DNA of 64,000 nt from Telopea speciosissima (GCF_018873765.1 NC_057925.1:45167010-45231009); one strand, 5' to 3'; counted from the stretch's first letter, positions 12,191 through 25,000 are shown. The notes: generated from the letters alone by a model not told the origin. Made by a program: numbers and translations.

Positions 12191-14808
12191 TAGGAGTGTC
12201 AATTCCAGACCTGGCCCGACCGAGCTCACCCGGTTAAAGCCCAGTCCGGCCCGATTATTAAAAGCCTGACACGTTTAATAATTGGGCGGTCCTGATGTGA
12301 GGTCTTAGCCTGTCGGGTGTCCGATTGGACCAACCGATTCTAGGCACGACGTAATCCTCCCGGTTACAACCCGAACTAGCTCGCCCATTTACAGCCCGAC
12401 TCAGTTATGATTTCTTAAAATTCCCATTTTACCCTAAGATACATATATTGGTATCAAAATGTGTGAGAAGATGTAGAAATTGTTTATATGTGAGACTAAA
12501 TTTATGTGGCACGTCAACACAATTTACGTGAATTGGATGTTAATAAACCATAACTATTTAGTAGGAATCTGTGAGAACAAATACTCTGTTGAGGGCATCG
12601 CATGGTTCATTCATCTTTCCATAGTTGTCAAAGTTCAGTAGTGCTTTTCCCTTGCTCTCAATCACAAAGGGACACAGAAACATTAGGTTTTTCCTTTTTT
12701 CACCGATGTTAGCACTCTCCCGCCGCCGTGCGTGTCTCCGCCCTTGTGGCGTGCTTTTGATCTCCGCCTATGTGGCGTGCCCCTATCTCTGGCCTATGTG
12801 CGTGCTTTGAACCTGCATTTCTCCTTCTCCATATCCTTCTTAGCCCCTCCACCATGACCAACGGCCTCGCCGACAAGGAAGATACCGACGACAACGACGA
12901 TGATGCCAACCTCATCGTCGACATTATCTGTTCTTGCATTCGGTTCAAACCTGTGGGGGGAAGGCTAGTTCCAGTAGCATTTGCAGTGCCTTTGGCCGCC
13001 GAGGACAACACCAACTTGCCTTTAGAGCTCTCCTACCCTCCCATCAAAGATCACTTCACCTTGGACAAGGTGTGCTAGAAACCCGACCTGCTGGTCTTCC
13101 TCTGTATCTTGTGCATCTCCGATGGCTGCTCTCGCGTGGATCTGAAGTGCCTACTCATCGACATCAGGACTTGTGCGATGTACGGATCCCTCAATTCCCT
13201 CAGCTGGATCATGATAGAGCTCAAGCGCCACGGCAAGGACGTGACCGTGTGGGTGAGTTTTCTCAGGTGCCTTGTCCGGCGTTTTATTCCCTAGATGGTC
13301 ATGACCTTTGATATAGAGGTTGGGAGAGAAGCCGGTAATCTCGTGGTGCTTCATTCGCTCTACGCCATTTCGATGTTTGAGGATTCCCGGTTTGAGGAAC
13401 TACGGCATATGCACCCCTAGCCCAAAGTGCCCCCCCCCCCTCCCTCTGCCTCCATACCCTTTCCATTCACTTCCCTTCCCTTTTGGCCCTGCTCCCTTCA
13501 ACACTGCCACCATCCTCCAACACCCTTTCCTCTCTGTTCCCTTCTTGACCTCCACCACTGTGATCTGTACCCCTCCCCTGAAATTCCCAACATTGTGAAT
13601 TGTCGGGGTTTTTTGCCATTGCTGGCAATTGACCTCTTTTGGTGAGATCCATTTGGATGCTGTCTTTGAGGTTTCAGGCTTGGGTTTCCATCTGATCATA
13701 AACGTGGGACAACCGGAGGGGATTTTTCTATTCTGTTTATGTGTTTCTTTGCAGGTAATGCCAATTTTGGCGCCGATGGCACCGCGGTGAATGGCGGCTC
13801 GTTTGATCCACCAGCCGTTCAGTCTTCACCTACCACCCTCTATCTTCGGGTGACGTTCCACTCGCCGATCCAGCAAATCCTTGAAGATCTGTTCGAAATT
13901 AGGCTGTGGCAGCATCTTTGGTGGTCTTCTTGCCATCAACCTAATTTCCACTTGCCGATCATTTAGACTTTTGCCTATCTGGCGTGTCTATTTGAATGTA
14001 GGCTGTGGCAGTTTGTCGGCGCAGGTGAGAAGTGCGGATTGCTTCTTTTTCAGCATATATGAGGATCCCTTTCTTGGCACGTTAGTGCATGAGCTTAATT
14101 GTAGCTGTATTTATAGCTTGATCTCTAGGGTAGTGTCTGTGAACCAACCCCTAGTCAGGATGACCCAGTCAATGGCAAGTGAGACTGGGTCAATTTCCAC
14201 TCCTTGGTTTTGGATACTATATATCCATACCTTGTGTTTATCTTGCTATCTATCACTGCTATGTGTTTTGTTATCTTTTGTTTGGCGTTGGACTCGCATG
14301 AATGAATAGCCTTTTTTTCTACCAAAAAAAAAAGTTCATTAGTGAATTACCCATTAAGACCATGATGAAACTGTGTTTAAATTTGTGACTTGACAAGTGG
14401 AAGACTACATTACTGAATTCCACACTTGTTAGAGTGCCTCAAACGAGTACACAAAACACCAGAGAATTCACTACAGGAGTTTCTTCATCCATTAACCATG
14501 AAATTATTGGAACCCATTTATTGGTCAAGTTAAAGAACGTATAACAATTAATCAAGATTAAATATTAGTAAGCATGAAATTATTAGAATCCATTTAATAA
14601 ATGACCGGTTTAATAACCGTTTAGAATTAAACAGGCCCATAGCCCGGTTAAGGCCCGATTCTAAGAACTAGATTATAACCCGAGATCGACTGAGCCCGTC
14701 CAAGCCCAGCCCGATTAGCTAAACAGGCGGTCACGGTGCAAGGCTTGAGATTGAAAGCCCAATTAGATCCAATCGAGACTGACTGAACCCGATCAGTTGA
14801 CACCCCTA
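12191..14808. mobile_element. hAT-type element, 2.6 kb, with 8-bp target duplication
   Basis: The left end is TAGGAGTGTCAATTCC and the right end is GTTGACACCCCTA, an imperfect terminal inverted repeat of the TAGGGGTGTCAA type common in plant hAT elements. It is followed inward on both sides by GGCCCGA-rich subterminal sequence. The flanks carry a perfect 8-bp duplication, CTAGACCC, at 12183-12190 and 14809-14816, the length typical of hAT transposition. No hAT transposase (BED finger, dimerisation domain) is visible inside, so it is non-autonomous. Confidence 0.85.
12605..14340 (+). other. GC-rich cargo with a poly(A)-like tail inside the hAT element
   Basis: From about 12.7 to 13.97 kb the DNA is clearly richer in GC than its surroundings and has coding-like frames. 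One at 12854-13075 begins MTNGLADKEDTDDNDDDAN; another follows at 13109-13294. I recognise no protein family. The segment ends in TACC plus ten A residues (14320-14333), then GTTCATT, which also occurs at 12605-12611. It may be a poly(A)-tailed retroposon nested in the hAT element, or captured host sequence. The 7-bp match is too short to decide. Confidence 0.35.
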
Positions 14809-14816
14809 CTAGACCC

Positions 14817-15610
14817 CTTCGAATACTAAAACATTGTGCTCAAATCACAATTAAAATACCTAAAACAAATGGAATTTGAGACACTCAAAATAAGAGTAGA
14901 GCCACATTTCAATCCTCACAAAATAGACTTGTGATTGTAACCCACCATCACACAAATGATTTGGGAGAACTTCATAGAGAAAAATAAGACTTATAGAGAA
15001 GACATGAAAATACAAAGTCTCTCAAATGAAGAGACAATGATGCTCAAGAAGTTGAAGTTGAAGTGATAGAGTCCCAAAGATGAAGAGACAAAGTCAAACA
15101 TGTTTCTAGACAAGACGATTGTACCTAGTAAATACGTGAAAGGTCATGTGAGAATTTTGAAAGATAGACATACGAAGAGTCAAGAGAAAGTGAAAAAATA
15201 AACACATGAAGAAAAAATAAACACATGAAATATGAAAAGTCACTAGATGAAAGGATAGACACCATAATTAATAAGGTGTTTTGAATCTTTCAAGTTTTAA
15301 AATATTCATTAAGGGAAAAGGTAGGACACACTGTCGATGTACCATAAGCTAGCTCCCATTGTGTCTATCTTTCTCTCCCCCCTTTGAAATGATCCTTTTG
15401 CCCCTCTTGTATGATACCCCATCCTACTCCCCAATTGGTGTTGCCCGCTATTTTACCATACACGGATGGTGTGTCTATCGCTCTCACATTCATTTTAAAA
15501 CTAACAACCACGCTGCCCCTCCTGTATGATACCCATCCTACACCCCAATTGGTGCAGCTTGTAGCTAGCTTATGCACACGGGCAATGTGCCTATTCCTCT
15601 CCCTAGCTTG
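14817..15610. other. Non-coding stretch with an imperfect direct repeat
   Basis: No gene seen. A 41-base motif (TGCCCCTCTTGTATGATACC..., ending AATTGGTG) at 15399-15440 recurs at 15514-15554 with a few changes, which points to a local duplication of about 115 bases. Confidence 0.5.
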
Positions 15611-16280
15611 AAAATCTATTTAATACTTAATTTTCTAACAACATCAATGTTCTAACCCATCAAATTGCATACCTCTTAGTCCTCTCTCATAAGAAAATAG
15701 ATCAATTTTGAATTTATGATCCACGCTTTGAGTCCACATTTTGTCACATTACATTTTTTGTAGAGATGGTTTTCTGAGCAAGCGGGGCAGCCTATGCCCT
15801 CTCACATAAATTTTTATATTCTTATTTTTTCCTAAAAAAAATTAATAAAAAAGAATGTGAGTAGACAGACTACTGCTAAAAGAGACTTTTTTTTACATAA
15901 AATATAGGATCGAGTTTCCCTTCACCCATGACAAAGGAGGAATTTCTTCATCAATGTATGTCAGCGCCTTGGGATGGGAATCAAGGTGTAATGAAGACCC
16001 TAGGATGGTAGGTAAACTCTCTTCCTCTAGCGGCAAAAAACGTTCCTATTATACATGTTCAATGATCTCAAAAGAATACAAATGAACTCCCCAAAGGAGG
16101 CTGAAAGAAAAGAAAAAAAGAGAAAGAATAATAAACAACCACCAGCTCTAGTGGTAGTTCTACGAATACTACGAATACAACTTGATAGGAAGATCCCAAA
16201 AGATAACAATATGCCTATTTTTGGGGTACGTAAATATGAACCAATATGAAGATCAAGTTTGTCTCTAATGTCAAAGGGGT
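15611..16280. other. Non-coding, nothing recognised
   Basis: AT-rich. Overlapping short frames around 16.03-16.32 kb on both strands have no family features. Confidence 0.45.
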
Positions 16281-16289
16281 CTTTATCCC

Positions 16290-16440
16290 CTACAATTCCC
16301 TGCCCGTCCATTTCCAGCAATTCCTCTCATAGGGGGCAAAAATGACCACCCTACCCCTGCCCGAACATACTTCCCGGGTGGGATCCACCCCCCTATTAGA
16401 GAGACTTGAGGAAATGGACCAGACAGAGGTAGTATCCTAG
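16290..16440. repeat. Foldback (inverted-repeat) element
   Basis: The arms GTCCATTTCC...CTCTCATAGGGGG and, on the opposite strand, GTCCATTTCC...CTCTAATAGGGGG enclose a core with ACCCCTGCCCGAAC and CCCGGGTGGGATCC. The core motif is shared with elements near 51.6, 53.4 and (reversed) 57.2 kb. Confidence 0.6.
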
Positions 16441-16507
16441 ATCTACTGATAAGATCTAGACATTGTGATTCATCTTCTCAAGTTTCTCTCTATTACATTA
16501 GTTGAGC

Positions 16508-16654
16508 TAGTGGTGCAAGTTTGGCCCAATGAATCCAAAAATATCAGGTCATAGACTGGGATCTCTAGGCTTGGGGTCGGGCTAGGCCAGGCTTGGACTG
16601 GGTTTGGGTTTTCAAACAACTGGCCAAGCCCAGCTAGGCCCGATTGCACCTGTA
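16508..16654. mobile_element. Small hAT-like MITE
   Basis: The ends TAGTGGTGCAAGTTTGGCCC and (reversed) TACAGGTGCAATCGGGCC form a short imperfect inverted repeat around GGCTTGG-rich sequence. The putative target duplication is poor, so the call is tentative. Confidence 0.4.
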
Positions 16655-17601
16655 TATTGACCTAGTAGAGCCTCTTGCTATTCGAAAAAAGTCCAGATGG
16701 ATTCATCAACACGAGCATGACTGATGTGATACTAATCTGATCTTGGTGTTAGTGGTGCTATCTACAGAGATAGGAGCTCTGATATCTTTACAAATTTAGT
16801 GGGAGGTTGAAGATGTCCACCACATCCGATAACTGGATGTCAAGCATCCGATGGGGGAGGGAGAGTCGAATAGTGACCTCTTCCATGACTTAGGGCAACG
16901 CTCAACTGCGATTAGCAGCCACCACCACGTCAAGAGGCACTTCGCACTTAAATGATCCACATCATGTTATACTTATAGAGTAGTTGTCTTCTGAGCTTTA
17001 TGTGTTTGTGGGCTTTTCAAAAGCCCAATTTCTTGCAATCCATGCTACAGTCAAAGGTCCGTCAAATTTGTTCGGGATATATATAATCTTGGGTGATTAA
17101 TCCATCAAGGCTTCCATGGGTAGGCCAACCACTAGAAATTTTACCAAGATGTTATTACCTTGATAAGATGCATGTGAAATATTAGGAAGTCGTTACTAAA
17201 AGACATGCATTTAATATGAGCAAATTTTTACACAAAATCATCATGCATTATTAGCATGAAATTTGTTTTTATTACTCATTGCACTTAAATATTTACAATA
17301 CATTGTTTCTTTATTTTTTCCACTTTTCATTTCTTCACTTGAAAAAGTATTAATTATGATGATGAAATTTCATATGATAAGACTAAGACATTGGAGTAAA
17401 CCAATTATAGGAATTTATTTAGTAAGTGTATATTTGCAATAGACCTTTTAAATGACTTATTTTCTGAAACCACTCAATGATATCTCATTCATTTTTATTT
17501 TTTCAGTGCTAAGTTGAGATCTTCGCGTTACAAGAGATATTTCAAGAAGCTACATAAAAGGTTTCATATCTTATCTGATGCAAGTGGAGTTATTAACCTT
17601 T
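16655..17601. other. Non-coding, nothing recognised
   Basis: No open frame or repeat structure that I can support. Confidence 0.45.
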
Positions 17602-18640
17602 TTAAACTAAATTAAGACCAAATTCATGTTGATTGCGACATTGGTTTAATTGTTTTTGATTGCTACAACCTGTGAGGTGGTGGAGATGATGGTTGCTGAG
17701 GTTGGGAGCCGCTAACAGAGTTACCACTAGAACCACAGTAACTTGAGGTGCCACAGTTATTCGCATTTCTAGAACTACGATAACTAGAATTGCCATTACG
17801 ATCGTAGCCAGAGTTGCCTTGATAGCCAAAGGTGCCATGATTCTGGGACCAATTCGATGATCGACGGTAATTTCCAGATCGAGATCTAAAAGATCCACTT
17901 GATCGATCAGAATTGCGTCGAGAAGTAGTGACATTCGCCGTTAGAATACCATTGACAGTCGCCGTTGCCGAAGAGGAAAGATATAGTTCTTGGCTCAAGA
18001 GCAGACCAGAAACATCCAAAAAGGAGATCGGCTCCACACGAAGGTGAATGGAAGTTGCAAAGTCACGATAATCTTCGCCAAGACCACGAAGAACTACCAG
18101 GACAAGATCTTCTTCAGCGATAGGGTTGTTGATCGCTAATAGCGCATTGGCCAGAGATCGAGCAACAAGAAGGAACTCCACCACCATTGACAAGCCTTTC
18201 TGCAACCTAAAAAGACGATCCTTGAGATCCATAACCCTGGACCATGAGGATGGAGCATAGACACGACTCAAGGTCTACCAAGTCTTCGATGAAGATCTTG
18301 CACAGATCGCATGGGGCAAGGTTTCCTTAGACAGGGAAGAGATCAGCCAAGAAAGGATCAACTGATCTTAGCGCTCCCATAGATCCGACAGAGAAGGATC
18401 ATTTGAGGCCGACGGTTGAGGGAAAGATCCATCAACATAGCCAAGAAGATTATGGCCATGAAGTAAGGGAAGGAACTGAGCTCGCCAAAGGAGGAAGTTC
18501 GTCGCTGAAAGCTTCAGCGAAAGAGAAGGTTGGGCATTGAACGAAACCAGAGAAGAAGCAGAGGAGTCTGGGACGGAACCCATCGGAAAAAAAGCAAAAG
18601 GTCTCGGAAAGAAAAGAAAAGGTCTCGTGAGAGACCAAGC
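17602..18640 (-). pseudogene. Ty1/Copia gag fragment
   Basis: Reading from 18640 leftwards, a first frame carries SLSLKLSATNFLLWRAQFLP and GHNLLGYVDGSFP, the start of plant Copia gag. After a stop near 18370, 18271-17663 carries LKDRLFRLQKGLSMVVEFLL, then AIAEEDLVLVVLRGLGEDYR-like gag-2 sequence and a long Ser/Arg/Asn/Gly-rich tail. In the family gag forms the particle shell. No zinc knuckle, protease, integrase or reverse transcriptase follows, so the element is truncated after gag. An LTR and primer-binding site lie just upstream. Confidence 0.85.
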
Positions 18641-18828
18641 TTGATACCATGTTGTGTTTAACAATTTCCACACATTCTTTATTAGATTCAATCATATATA
18701 TAATACAAGAGATGAAGCTTCTAGAGCCATCTTGATAGTGACACATAACCGCTATATAGGTTCATCATAGATATCTACAGTATATCAAAGGTGTAAACCG
18801 TGTGTGTGTGTGTCACTTCTCCTTAACA
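18641..18828 (-). mobile_element. 5' LTR and primer-binding site of the Copia remnant
   Basis: On the minus strand the LTR runs from TGTTAAGGAGAAGTG (18828) to AACACAACA. It is followed directly by TGGTATCAAGC, a variant of the initiator-Met tRNA primer-binding site of Copia elements, and then by gag. No 3' LTR was found. Confidence 0.7.
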
Positions 18829-18972
18829 CTATCTGCATACCACATGCTGAAAATGGTATCATCCACATGAGACCTACACGTGTCAGAGTATTATTAGAAA
18901 ATGTGGACCCCCCACATCTCAATATGTGAGAGTGCATACTCTCAAATCTACACTCCAACACATGGATTTAGT

Positions 18973-19118
18973 GATGTTAGATTTCTAAATCAGGGAGAAC
19001 CTTTTTGTATAGCTGTAGCTTCTAACTTGGCCCGTCATGCACAGGCCAAGAATACTGTGTATACATCTTTATATTAAGTTAGTATTTCTTTTTTTATCAC
19101 CAAAAAAAAAAAAAAATG
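18973..19118 (+). mobile_element. 5'-truncated LINE insertion with 15-bp target duplication
   Basis: The insert reads ...ASNLARHAQAKNTVYTSLY, then a stop, then CACC and a run of 15 A residues, the end of a plant LINE RNase H domain and tail. The flanks ACACATGGATTTAGT (18958-18972) and ACACAGGGATTTAGT (19119-19133) differ at one base and look like the target duplication. Confidence 0.6.
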
Positions 19119-19139
19119 ACACAGGGATTTAGTAATTGG

Positions 19140-19450
19140 TTTCGGACATGATATTGGTCTGGTTGATACCGATCCAAATCAGCTTGTATCGGCCTTGGAT
19201 CAGGTTGGAGTTAGGAAAAGGTACTTTTTTTTTGGTTCAGCACTATCATGGTTTTAAGATTCGAGATCAACCTATATTGGACTCGTATCGGTTAGTATCA
19301 GTCCGTATTTTTTGAAAAAAATTTAACCAAATTGGATCGGATTGGATCGACTGATCCAGATTGGTAACCGATCCAAATACTGATACGGATTTCCTGACTA
19401 GGATCAGCCAAGAATCGGCTGATACCGATCCAATTCCAATTCCTCCTTCC
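19140..19450. repeat. Dispersed repeat rich in GATCC / ATCGG motifs
   Basis: GATCGG, CGATCC and GTATCGG recur on both strands. Similar stretches occur at about 50.8-51.0, 51.27-51.5 and 52.0-52.35 kb. No terminal repeat is defined, so the class is unknown. Confidence 0.4.
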
Positions 19451-20221
19451 ATGCTCTGACAGCGTGCACTTCTTTTTCCTTATAATTTAATTATTTTAAG
19501 TGTAATAACATTATAAAATAGATAGGTAAATTAGATTACTCTTAAGTGCTATTTTAAGTATAGGAGTTAGACTCTATAGGTTGAATTGCCAAGAAGATGT
19601 GACAGAAGAATATCCATCCGGTTGAATATAAATGTCTCCCCATGCATAGCCTATGAGACCTGATTAATTAAACGATTCGGTAATATGGTGCAGGGCCTTA
19701 AATTGGTGGGGACCGATAAGGCCTGACTGGGACCAACCGGCTAACACTCCTACCAGTTATGTGGCAAAATAGAATGTTGAATATCCAAGGTTATACAGGA
19801 ACAGTACATAGTAGTGGTCAGAGTATTGTTGATATGGCATGCATGTCAATGCATAAAAAGGTATTTGATTGAATTAGACTATAAAATTTTCCACTTGGAT
19901 ATTCTAAACTATGATCTCTCCATTCAATTGTCATAATAGCCATCTCATCTATCTTTGTGGCAAAAGAAATAGTTGGTGTGGAATGGATAGATCGGTGTTA
20001 AGTTGATCAGGCTAATCTATCATTAAAAGAGTTGATTAAGCTAATTTGGCTATGAACAAACTATAAACAGTCCATAAACAAGTTAATTAAGCAATAAACA
20101 GTCGGTCCTAGTCAGGTACCCATCACTACAACGAAGCACTTGGAATGCCCAATAATAATCAATCTGGGCCCGATACTAGACTAGTTACTAATCAGTCAGT
20201 TCGGATTCGGGCTTGTTGGTT
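19451..20221. other. Non-coding, nothing recognised
   Basis: Contains hAT-like wording (GGGACCAACCGGCTAACACTCCTA near 19.73 kb, with GGGACCGATAAGG before it) but no paired end. Confidence 0.4.
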
Positions 20222-20447
20222 TTCCATTAGATCTGGAGCTTTTGACGTATACTTAACAACATGATATGGAGAGCATATACATGAATTTAAAATTAACTAA
20301 CCAACAAAATATGCAAATTTAAATAGAAACCTAAATTATATATAATTGTAAAAATAAATTTACTAATTAAGAATCTCAACAAACTAACCCCATGCATGTA
20401 TTGCGTACATATAACCACCCCTAACTCTTGGTGGTGTTTTTTTTTTT

Positions 20448-21801
20448 GGGTAATTTACACATACCACCCCTGAGGTTTGACAAAAGGATAATTTTACCCC
20501 CCAGTTTTGAAAAATTCTGCGTACCCCCCTGAGGTTTGCAAACAGTAACAAATAAGCCCATTCCGTCAGTTCATGACTAACAGTGTTAAAAATAAGAGGT
20601 GAACTAACAAAATTACCCTTGCAAAAAAAGAAAAAAAAAAAAAAAACCTGCAACTCATCTTCCCCAAATCTATTGGGGAAGATGAGTTGCAGGTTTCAAA
20701 ACCCTTTCAACCCTTAAGGAATTTAGGGTTTCAAATTGGGAAAAAATCCCAAATCAAAACCCTTTTGTGCACCGGAGATACTCCAGGCAAGAGAAAGGCC
20801 ATGGAGTCCTCCACCACTCCCCACCGACCAGCGAGTACCGAGTCTGTTGACAAGTGCACAACTTGTTCTTCGTCTGGCAGTTTTAGGGGAAATAGAAAGA
20901 CTACCTTGCAATTTTGACTTTTGAGGAATTATTAAAAGCAGAGTACACAGAGGCAGAGTGATAGCCTCACAACCCTAGAAAGAATCAATTGACTAAATCA
21001 AATGTTTTCGGAAATTGGATTGGCTACTCAGTACTAATCTCTAATGAAATGGACCCAAATATTGAAATCCATTTATCAGAATCAAAGAACGAAAATAATG
21101 GTGATTGAATTGATTTGATTTTGGTTACAAACATTGAAATGCTTACAGTGTAAATGCCAAATCTTTTCTCCTAGGTTGACCTCTGCTTAGAGTGTAAAGG
21201 CTCATCAGGTCAAAGTCTTTAATGTCAAATTGATATGCTCTGCGATTGCCATTTGCCATTATCATTCCCACTCTTTCAATCTTTATTTTATAGTTTAAAA
21301 GCGTGTCTTGGCCTCAACTCGGAGACTTCCAAGTTCCAATCACGAGCTGCCATGTCTTCACTTCTGCAACAACAACTTCTGCGGTATAGTGATTCTCTCC
21401 CTTTCCATTGCTGGGTTTGATTTAATTTTGGTCTCAAAATATTGATAATTGTTTGGGTTTTGATGATAACAGGCTGAAACCTTGAAAGGACAACAACAAT
21501 CATGGTGCAAAAGGGTTTTGATTTGGGATTTTTTCCCAATTTGAAACCCTAAAATCCTTAAGGGTTGAAAGGGTTTTGAAACATGTAACTCATCTTCCCC
21601 AATCTGCAGGTTTTTTTTCTTTTTTTGCAAGGGTAATTTTGTCAGTTCACCTCTTATTTTTAACACTGTTAGTCATGAACAAACGGAATGGGCTTATTTG
21701 TTACTGTTTGCAAACCTCAGGGAGGTCCGTAGAATTTTTCAAAACTGGAGGGTAAAATTATCCTTTCGTCAAACCTCAGGGGTGGTATGTGTAAATTACC
21801 C
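20448..21801. mobile_element. DNA-transposon-like element with about 300-bp terminal inverted repeats
   Basis: The left arm (20448 to about 20770) starts GGGTAATTTACACATACC. The right arm (about 21505-21801) is its reverse complement and ends GGTATGTGTAAATTACCC. Matching runs continue through ACTAACAGTGTTAAAAATAA, poly(A/T) and AACCCTTTCAACCCTTAAGG. Long arms suggest a Mutator-like or foldback element. The interior (20780-21500) includes MSSLLQQQLLRYSDSLPF followed by an intron-like sequence ending in ACAG, perhaps captured gene sequence. A clean target duplication was not found. Unit B lacks the element. Confidence 0.7.
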
Positions 21802-22035
21802 TCTTTTATTTGTACAAAGAAAGTTATTAGAACATGCAACAACTCAAGGTGTTGAGAGCAAACTTAACTCTCGCAACCAAGGAATAGAAATAAGCCAAAC
21901 CGTCGTGCATGTAATCGACAAGACCATCCAGATCAGGGAGTCAGCCACAGTGTTAATCTCCCTTGAAATACAACAAAAGTAACCTAAATAAACAAGATAA
22001 TGCTAATAACCTAAATAATCTTTCTAAGTAACCAT

Positions 22036-25000
22036 CTACTTATGGTTAGATTGAATATTGACTTGAACTGGTAAAAAGAGCTCTTCATCTCCAACCACAA
22101 TCATGTGCTTCCCGGATGGCAAAACCTTATAAGCTGTCTTGTCCACCAGCATCAAGCTCTTGCAGCCATTAAATGTAAAATTCAAGGTCTTGCTCTCCCC
22201 AGCTTTCAAGAACACCCTTTGGAACCCAATAACCTGTTTGATATGAGTTTCCATGATACCTTCCGGAGGCTTTGAGTAGACGATGACAGCTTCAGATCCA
22301 TCCATCTTTCCCACATTTTTAACTAGAACATCAACCTCAAATTCCAACATTCTGCCACAATTGATGTCATCAACCACAACTGCTGGGCAAGGAGGCCTAG
22401 CGGCGCCGTCCTCATAAGCGAGATCACGGCAATGTTGGAGTCTTCCCAGTTTCAGGTGAAGTGCTTTACCAGAAGATACCATTGAGTATTGAAATTCGGT
22501 GTAGCTAAGACCATATCCAAAAGGATAAAGGGCTTCACCTTTGAAGAACTTATAAGTCCTTCCAGGGTACCCAAATTCAGGAACCGGCCTTAGGGACATG
22601 GAATTCATGGGCAATTTCTCTATGTAGTCATTAGTGTACCATGTAACTGGCAACTTTCCACCTATCAAACACATAAGAAACAACAACAAAAATTTAATAA
22701 AATTAATCATCAATTAGCCATCAAAACAAGGCAATAATTAAGAAGAATTAATTAGGCTTGATATAATTACTTGGATTGTGGTTTCCAAAGACAACATCAG
22801 CAATAGCACGACCACCTTCCTCACCAGGATAACCAACCCAAAGAATGCTTTGGATTTTAGGGTTATTCTTAGCAAAAGAAATATCAATACAACCTCCAGA
22901 CATGACAACAAGAATGACTGGTCGACCCTTAGCAGCATTGGAGACCTGATTGATTAAATCAGTTTGTTGACCTGGAAGTTTGAGATCATCTCTATCAAAT
23001 TCCTCTCTCTCAAACCCTAAATCCAAGCCAGCAACAATGATGGTAGCATCTGCATTATTTGCTGCCTCCACAGCTGCAGGAAAGTCATCTGTCTTTGTAC
23101 ATGGAGTTCCATCTCCACATGATTTTACAAAAATCACATTTCCATATTTAGAGAATCCATCTTTAGGAGAAGTGTACTTGCATGGAATACCTAATTAATA
23201 AGATTTAAAAAAATCAAATTATTATTGTTTTGCTAAAGGTCAGCAAAGATTTAAAATGAAAATTAAAGAAAAAGAGATAACAAATGTTTAACGTTCAGGC
23301 GTACCCAGACAAATACAAGAACACAAGAAGAGGAATTGATTTCGAAACTATCAAAGAGAAAGAGAGAGAGAGTGAGAGAGAGTCTAATACCTGCATAGTT
23401 TCCAATCATGGTATCAGTGACATTACCATTAGGTCCTACCACTGCAATGTTCTTAACTGTGGAAGAACTCAAAGGCAAAGTTTGATTGTCATTCTTAAGC
23501 ATAACAATTCCTTGCCTGGCAGCATCAGCAGCTAACTCAATGTGTTCATCAGAACAAATATCCTTCTTTCCAAGAGATTCCAGAGAAGGGATTCCATCAA
23601 AGAATCCAAGTCTCATGAGCACAACATAGTTGTTCTTCAAAGCCCTATCAATGTCTCGTTCTTTGATTCTCCCATTCATCGTTGCATTCTCACCATACCT
23701 TTGGAAGTACCATCCACATTCCAAATCCAAACCTGAATTTACAGGCAAATTAAGGAGTAAGCATTTGCCAACTAGTTATAGACATTTTTTGAAACCAAAC
23801 TGAAATCATAGTTGGAAAATAAGGTTTTCTGACTCGACTCGTCTTTCAGAAAAACTTGGTGACTCAGTCTTGTCAAACCCAGTCAAAGCGAGTCATGTTT
23901 TTTTTAATTTTTAATACAATAAATATATATAAATTAGTAAAATAATCAGAAAAATACAATGAACAAGAGAAGGGAATCGACGAGTTCGAGTCTGATTTGA
24001 TTTATGACCCAATCATGTCATTTTTTATCTTGACCTAGTCTACACTCTTGATCAGGTTTTCAAAAATTTTGACTCAACTCGGACAACTGGCCTGAATCGC
24101 TAACTATGAATCTAAAATATTAACATTGAATAAATTATTAAATAAACAAAAAAATAAAGAGATAACCATTTATGATAAACCCATTAATTAATATTTTATA
24201 AATCAATAAATATTAAACACTTTATTAATCAATTTGATAGAGACAACACATCCAACAATACCTGCATTGAGTGATTGTGCAATAACATCTTCATTTGAAT
24301 CATTAAGCCATTTTTGTCTATGAACTATTACATCCATTGAACAGCAATCAGATGTAATGTAGCTGTAACCCACAAATCATTAAAAGAATGAAAAAAAAAA
24401 AAAAAAAAGAAATGTGAGCAATTAGCAATAATAAATGTCAAAGGAGATGAAGAGACCCAATTAAAGAAAGAAAAAAAAATTAATGTGAGTACTGAGTAGT
24501 AATTAATTAGAAAAATATTTATTACCCATTAAGACCCCATTCTCCTCTAATAGTCTCTCCCAAGAGTTTTGGGTCACTGCAAGTTGGGATACCATTGACA
24601 TTGTTAAAAGAACACATAACACTAACAACATCTCCTTCTCGAATACACATCTCAAAAGGACGATTAAATGTCTCTACCATATCTCTCTCAGTAACCTTCA
24701 AAAAACCAACATATAATTAATAAATAAATGGATTATTATTATATCAAATTCTAGCTAACTTATTAATTTTGTAATTAATTAAGGGAATTTAATTAATTAT
24801 ACCTTGGCATCAAAACTATGGCGATCAATATCATGCCACTTATCAATATCATAAGCAGTGTAATGCTTGCAACATCCACCAATCTTAAGAGGCCTTGAGT
24901 TTGGATTCCGTACATGAACAAATCCCTCAATATCCTGCAACCCTCGAACGAAATTAATCGAATAAGTTCCAATGACGAAAGGATCTTCACCCGGGGTTTC

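Noticed and set aside
13320..13700. Proline-rich frames on the plus strand and Gly/Lys-rich frames on the minus strand
   Set aside because: By-products of a C-rich, pyrimidine-rich tract; all frames are open there and none has a family motif.
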